A stretch of 33,773 nt of DNA from Kutzneria sp. (lineage in GTDB: Bacteria; Actinomycetota; Actinomycetes; Mycobacteriales; Pseudonocardiaceae), in the NCBI GenBank assembly GCA_019239965.1, contig JAFAZC010000088.1, positions 1-33,773 of the forward strand. Reading direction: 5' to 3'. The first letter of the stretch is position 1. The number at the start of each line of letters is the position of its first letter. The notes beneath the pieces are model-generated. The model had not been told where the DNA came from and did no database searches. It worked only from the letters and a program-made list of their open reading frames with translations. Made by a program: the position numbers and the translations under genes. Shown one piece after another: positions 31,543-33,773 of this stretch.

Positions 31543-32139
31543 TCAGCCGTTGACGAGCTCAGCCGCGCCAAGGCACAGCAGTTCGGACATGTCCAGGGCG
31601 GCCAGATGGTAGGCCGTCAACTCGAACTCCCTCGGCAGCACCTCGACACACGGTTCGTGCTCGCCGAGGGCGCGCAGCATGCGCTGCAGCTCACCGGTGA
31701 GGCGGTGTCGGTCGACCGTGGCCCCGACCAGCACGATGCGCCGCGGGGCTTCCGTGTGTGCTTTTCGCCAGCTGCAGCGCACATCGCCAACACCGATCCT
31801 GCCGTGCAGGGTCGCGCCGAGTACGACGCCGACCGGATCGCCGCTGGTCTCCTGGCCGGGCAACTCCGGGGTGAACGTGTACCGGTGTGGCGGCACCGTG
31901 AGCACTCCCAGCACGGAACTGGTCAGCCCCGGGTCGGCACCGATCGCACGCAACAAGTCGTGTTCCTCAGCCGTCAGTCCGATGCGGTCGCGCAGCAGGG
32001 CGCGTGGCAGGACGCGGCGGAGCACCGGCAGTGCGCCGCTTGCCAGCCAGTCGCGCAGCCGCCACAGCTGGTCGTCCGGCAACCTGCCGGCCAACCTGAG
32101 CAGCAGGTCGTGAGCATTCAGCTCGGCGTCGTCCTGCAC
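31543..32139 (-). CDS. Actinobacterial protein of unknown function, first of a paralogous pair
   Basis: The 198-aa protein starts with GTG at 32139 (AAGGGA about 11 bases upstream). Visible are a helical module HDLLLRLAGRLPDDQL to LTAEEHDLLRAIG (residues 9-68), the VPPHRYTF motif near 82, the strand APRRIVLVGAT and the end VEVLPREFELTAYHLAAL. No catalytic signature or membrane segment is seen, so a cytoplasmic scaffold or adaptor role is possible. It would be cotranscribed with the gene at 30666-31526. I do not recognise a characterised homologue. Confidence 0.75.
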   Translation of the reverse strand: MQDDAELNAHDLLLRLAGRLPDDQLWRLRDWLASGALPVLRRVLPRALLRDRIGLTAEEHDLLRAIGADPGLTSSVLGVLTVPPHRYTFTPELPGQETSGDPVGVVLGATLHGRIGVGDVRCSWRKAHTEAPRRIVLVGATVDRHRLTGELQRMLRALGEHEPCVEVLPREFELTAYHLAALDMSELLCLGAAELVNG

Positions 32140-32287
32140 GTCGGCACCGTCCCTTCAGCGCGTAAGGCACCAGGGGTCTAGGAGACCAGGAAAGACCGCC
32201 CGAGCGCCACCCGAATGGGGGACAGAATTAGCCGATTGTGACGACCTGCTCAACAGCCAGTGGCATGAATCACGCACAGTGACCGGT

Positions 32288-32764
32288 TCAGGCGACCTCG
32301 ACGATCAGCTCGACCTCGACCGGTACACCAAGCGGCAACTCGGCGACACCGACGGCGGAGCGGGCGTGCGTGCCGGCCTCGCCGAAAACCTCGACGAACA
32401 ACTCGGACGCTCCGTTGATCACGGCGGGCTGTCCGGTGAAGCCCTCGGCCGAGGCGACGAAGCCGACGACCTTGACCACCCGCGCAACCGAGTCGATTCC
32501 CACCAGCGCATGGACGGCCGCCAGCGCGTTCAGTGCGCAGGTCCTCGCGTGCTGCTTTGCCTCGTCCGGCCCGACATCGCCACCGACCTTGCCGGTGGCG
32601 ACGACACGACCGGCCACAATGGGCACCTGACCGGAGACGAACACCAGCGAGCCGCTGCGGACCGCGGGCACGTAGTCCGCGACGGGTGCGACAACCGGCG
32701 GCAGCTCGATACCGAGCTCAGCGATCCTCGCGCTCCACGCACCGAAATCCGCAGGCACACTCAT
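32288..32764 (-). CDS. RidA-family protein (YjgF/Rv3678c type)
   Basis: The 158-aa protein is of the RidA/YjgF/YER057c superfamily: FVSGQVPIVAGRVV near the N-terminus, ARTCALNALAAV, and the end THARSAVGVAELPLGVPVEVE with the Arg that in RidA binds the imine or enamine acid. Deaminase action on reactive 2-aminoacrylate is possible; this longer subgroup is little studied. The ATG overlaps the stop of the DUF4177 gene by 4 nt. The order with DUF4177 and a divergent ArsA gene matches Rv3678c-Rv3679. Confidence 0.9.
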   Translation of the reverse strand: MSVPADFGAWSARIAELGIELPPVVAPVADYVPAVRSGSLVFVSGQVPIVAGRVVATGKVGGDVGPDEAKQHARTCALNALAAVHALVGIDSVARVVKVVGFVASAEGFTGQPAVINGASELFVEVFGEAGTHARSAVGVAELPLGVPVEVELIVEVA

Positions 32765-32922
32765 GAGCCCTCCTTCACGCGCTTGAGGTAGGCGACATGC
32801 TGCTCACCACTCGGATTGGGCAACACGGTCACCAGCTCCCAGCCATCCTCGCCCCACTGGTCCAGTATTTGCTTGGTCGCATGGATGAGCAGCGGAACCG
32901 TGGCGTACTCCCACCTGGTCAT
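32761..32922 (-). CDS. DUF4177-type small protein, 53 aa
   Basis: Translation of the minus strand from the ATG at 32922 gives 53 residues beginning MTRWEYATVPLLIHATKQIL, with DQWGEDGWELVTVL in the middle and YLKRV near the end. The WEY start and GWELV segment are the hallmark of DUF4177, as in the small gene beside Rv3678c. The stop overlaps the ridA start as ATGA. A TAGTCT box (32934-32929) ends six bases before the ATG, so the transcript is probably leaderless. Function unknown. Confidence 0.88.
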   Translation of the reverse strand: MTRWEYATVPLLIHATKQILDQWGEDGWELVTVLPNPSGEQHVAYLKRVKEGS

Positions 32923-32928
32923 GCCAAC

Positions 32929-32934
32929 AGACTA
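32929..32934 (-). promoter_or_regulatory. -10 box, leaderless promoter of DUF4177-ridA
   Basis: TAGTCT on the minus strand ends six bases before the DUF4177 ATG at 32922. No Shine-Dalgarno sequence is present. Confidence 0.5.
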
Positions 32935-33033
32935 TCCCGCGACCCGGGAGCAGCTTCCCGCCAACCTTGCCCGCACCACGGGCCGGCTGACCGTCTTCGG
33001 CCCGGTGCCCGTTTTCGACCCGATGAGAACGAA

Positions 33034-33039
33034 TACCCT
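33034..33039 (+). promoter_or_regulatory. -10 box, leaderless promoter of the ArsA gene
   Basis: TACCCT ends six bases before the GTG at 33046. As with the HAD and DUF4177 genes there is no ribosome-binding site, which fits a leaderless message. Confidence 0.5.
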
Positions 33040-33045
33040 GAACCC

Positions 33046-33773
33046 GTGATCGAGCCCTGGACCGACGACCTGGCACGTGCCCGCCTGCACGTGGTCACCG
33101 GCAAGGGCGGAACGGGCAAGACCACCGTGGCCGCCGCGCTGGCACTTGCGTTGGCACGGCACGGCCGGCGGGTGCTGCTCGTCGAAGTCGAGGAGCGGCA
33201 GGGCATCGCCCAGCTTTTCGGCCGCGACCCGCTGCCGTACTCGGAGGAGCTGATCACGTCGGTCGGGGATGGCGGCGAGGTTCGTGCTCTCGCGGTTGAC
33301 GCCGAGGCGGCGCTGATGGAATACCTGTCGATGTTCTACAGCCTCGGCTTCGCCGGCAGGACCCTACGCAGGATGGGTGCGGTGGAGTTCGTGACGACGC
33401 TCGTGCCGGGTCTGCCTGACGTGTTGCAGACCGGCAAGGTCAAGGAATGCGTCGAACGCGCCGACCGGACAGGCCGCCGTCGGTACGACGCGGTGGTGCT
33501 CGACGCGCCGCCAACCGGCCGGGTCGTGAAGTTTCTCAACGCGACACAGGCCATCACCGACGTGGCGAAGATAGGACCGATCCGCAACCAGAGCGAGGGA
33601 GTGGTTCGGCTGCTGCACTCCGGGGACACCGTGGTGCATCTGGTGAGTCTGCTCGAGGACATGCCGGTGCGCGAGACCCTGGACACCGTGGCCGAACTCG
33701 ACGGTGCCAACCTGCGCCCCGGCGCGGTGTTCGTGAACCGGGTGCGTCCGTCACGGCTGGCGGTCGCGGCGGT
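33046..33773 (+). CDS. ArsA/GET3-family ATPase, 5' part (cut by window end)
   Basis: The 242 residues in the window belong to an anion-transporting ATPase of the ArsA/Get3 type. Walker A is GKGGTGKTT (about 25-33), switch I follows near residue 50 (VLLVEVEERQGIAQLFGR), and switch II is in VVLDAPPTGRVVKFLN. It is the positional match of M. tuberculosis Rv3679, which pairs with a second ATPase Rv3680; the partner would lie just beyond the right edge. The start is GTG at 33046, probably leaderless. Arsenite transport is not implied by the family name. Confidence 0.92.
   Translation, partial: MIEPWTDDLARARLHVVTGKGGTGKTTVAAALALALARHGRRVLLVEVEERQGIAQLFGRDPLPYSEELITSVGDGGEVRALAVDAEAALMEYLSMFYSLGFAGRTLRRMGAVEFVTTLVPGLPDVLQTGKVKECVERADRTGRRRYDAVVLDAPPTGRVVKFLNATQAITDVAKIGPIRNQSEGVVRLLHSGDTVVHLVSLLEDMPVRETLDTVAELDGANLRPGAVFVNRVRPSRLAVAA

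Noticed and set aside
30717-32181. Plus-strand frames opposite the paralogue pair
   Set aside because: Antisense shadows of the two minus-strand genes, which have ribosome-binding sites and share ordered motifs.
1-33773. CRISPR arrays, tRNA or rRNA genes
   Set aside because: No regularly spaced repeats and no tRNA or rRNA core sequences were seen.

Overview
This window is chromosomal DNA from a high-GC actinobacterium, most likely of the family Pseudonocardiaceae (Amycolatopsis/Prauserella/Saccharomonospora type). The reasons are the strong G+C bias with frequent GTG starts, many 4-nt start/stop overlaps, several leaderless promoters (a TANNNT box ending about 6 nt before the start codon), a 6C RNA, a MarP protease, and a gene order that parallels Mycobacterium tuberculosis Rv3659c to Rv3679. 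The species assignment is inference; the gene families are read from the sequence.

Left part (1-3.6 kb): on the minus strand lie the remains of a Tad/Flp pilus locus. A tadA/cpaF-type ATPase loses homology directly after its Walker A motif at the window edge, and an ssd (CpaE-like) gene is frameshifted by a 17-bp tandem duplication. Between ssd and a leaderless HAD-IB phosphatase gene lies a 6C small RNA on the minus strand, at the same locus as M. tuberculosis B11. A 687-bp gap follows with an 18-bp perfect hairpin and no convincing gene.

Muropeptide block (3.6-10.4 kb): nagZ, namZ, an amiE-like amidase, murR and murQ form a recycling cluster like that of Bacillus subtilis. The first three products carry Sec or Tat export signals, so cell-wall fragments would be cut outside the membrane. 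No MurNAc transporter or kinase is encoded beside them. The nagZ and murR promoters each have a -10 box inside the same 11-bp candidate operator.

Middle (10.4-18.4 kb): a Fic-fold protein with a degraded active site diverges from acs (acetyl-CoA synthetase). Then comes a tightly packed cluster encoding an ECF sigma factor, a zinc-finger polytopic anti-sigma factor, an ABC ATPase and two membrane proteins. After it comes a small actinobacterial holin-family membrane protein.

Conserved stress/repair block (18.4-23.1 kb): nth, a TlpA-like thioredoxin, a NUDIX CoA-pyrophosphatase-like gene and marP run as a minus-strand operon with 4-nt overlaps at two of the three junctions. Divergently lie a short membrane protein and the cAMP receptor crp, closed by a strong hairpin.

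Accessory segment (23.1-32.1 kb): an MFS transporter behind a palindromic operator, a Tat-exported PHP metallohydrolase, a second sliding-clamp-like gene (DnaN paralogue), the wreck of a NarL-type two-component system, an MBL-fold hydrolase, a NUDIX hydrolase, a Gfo/Idh/MocA oxidoreductase, and a tandem pair of distantly paralogous genes of unknown function. The right edge returns to the conserved order with ridA, a 53-aa DUF4177 gene and the first ArsA-type ATPase, cut by the window end. No tRNA, rRNA or CRISPR array was seen.
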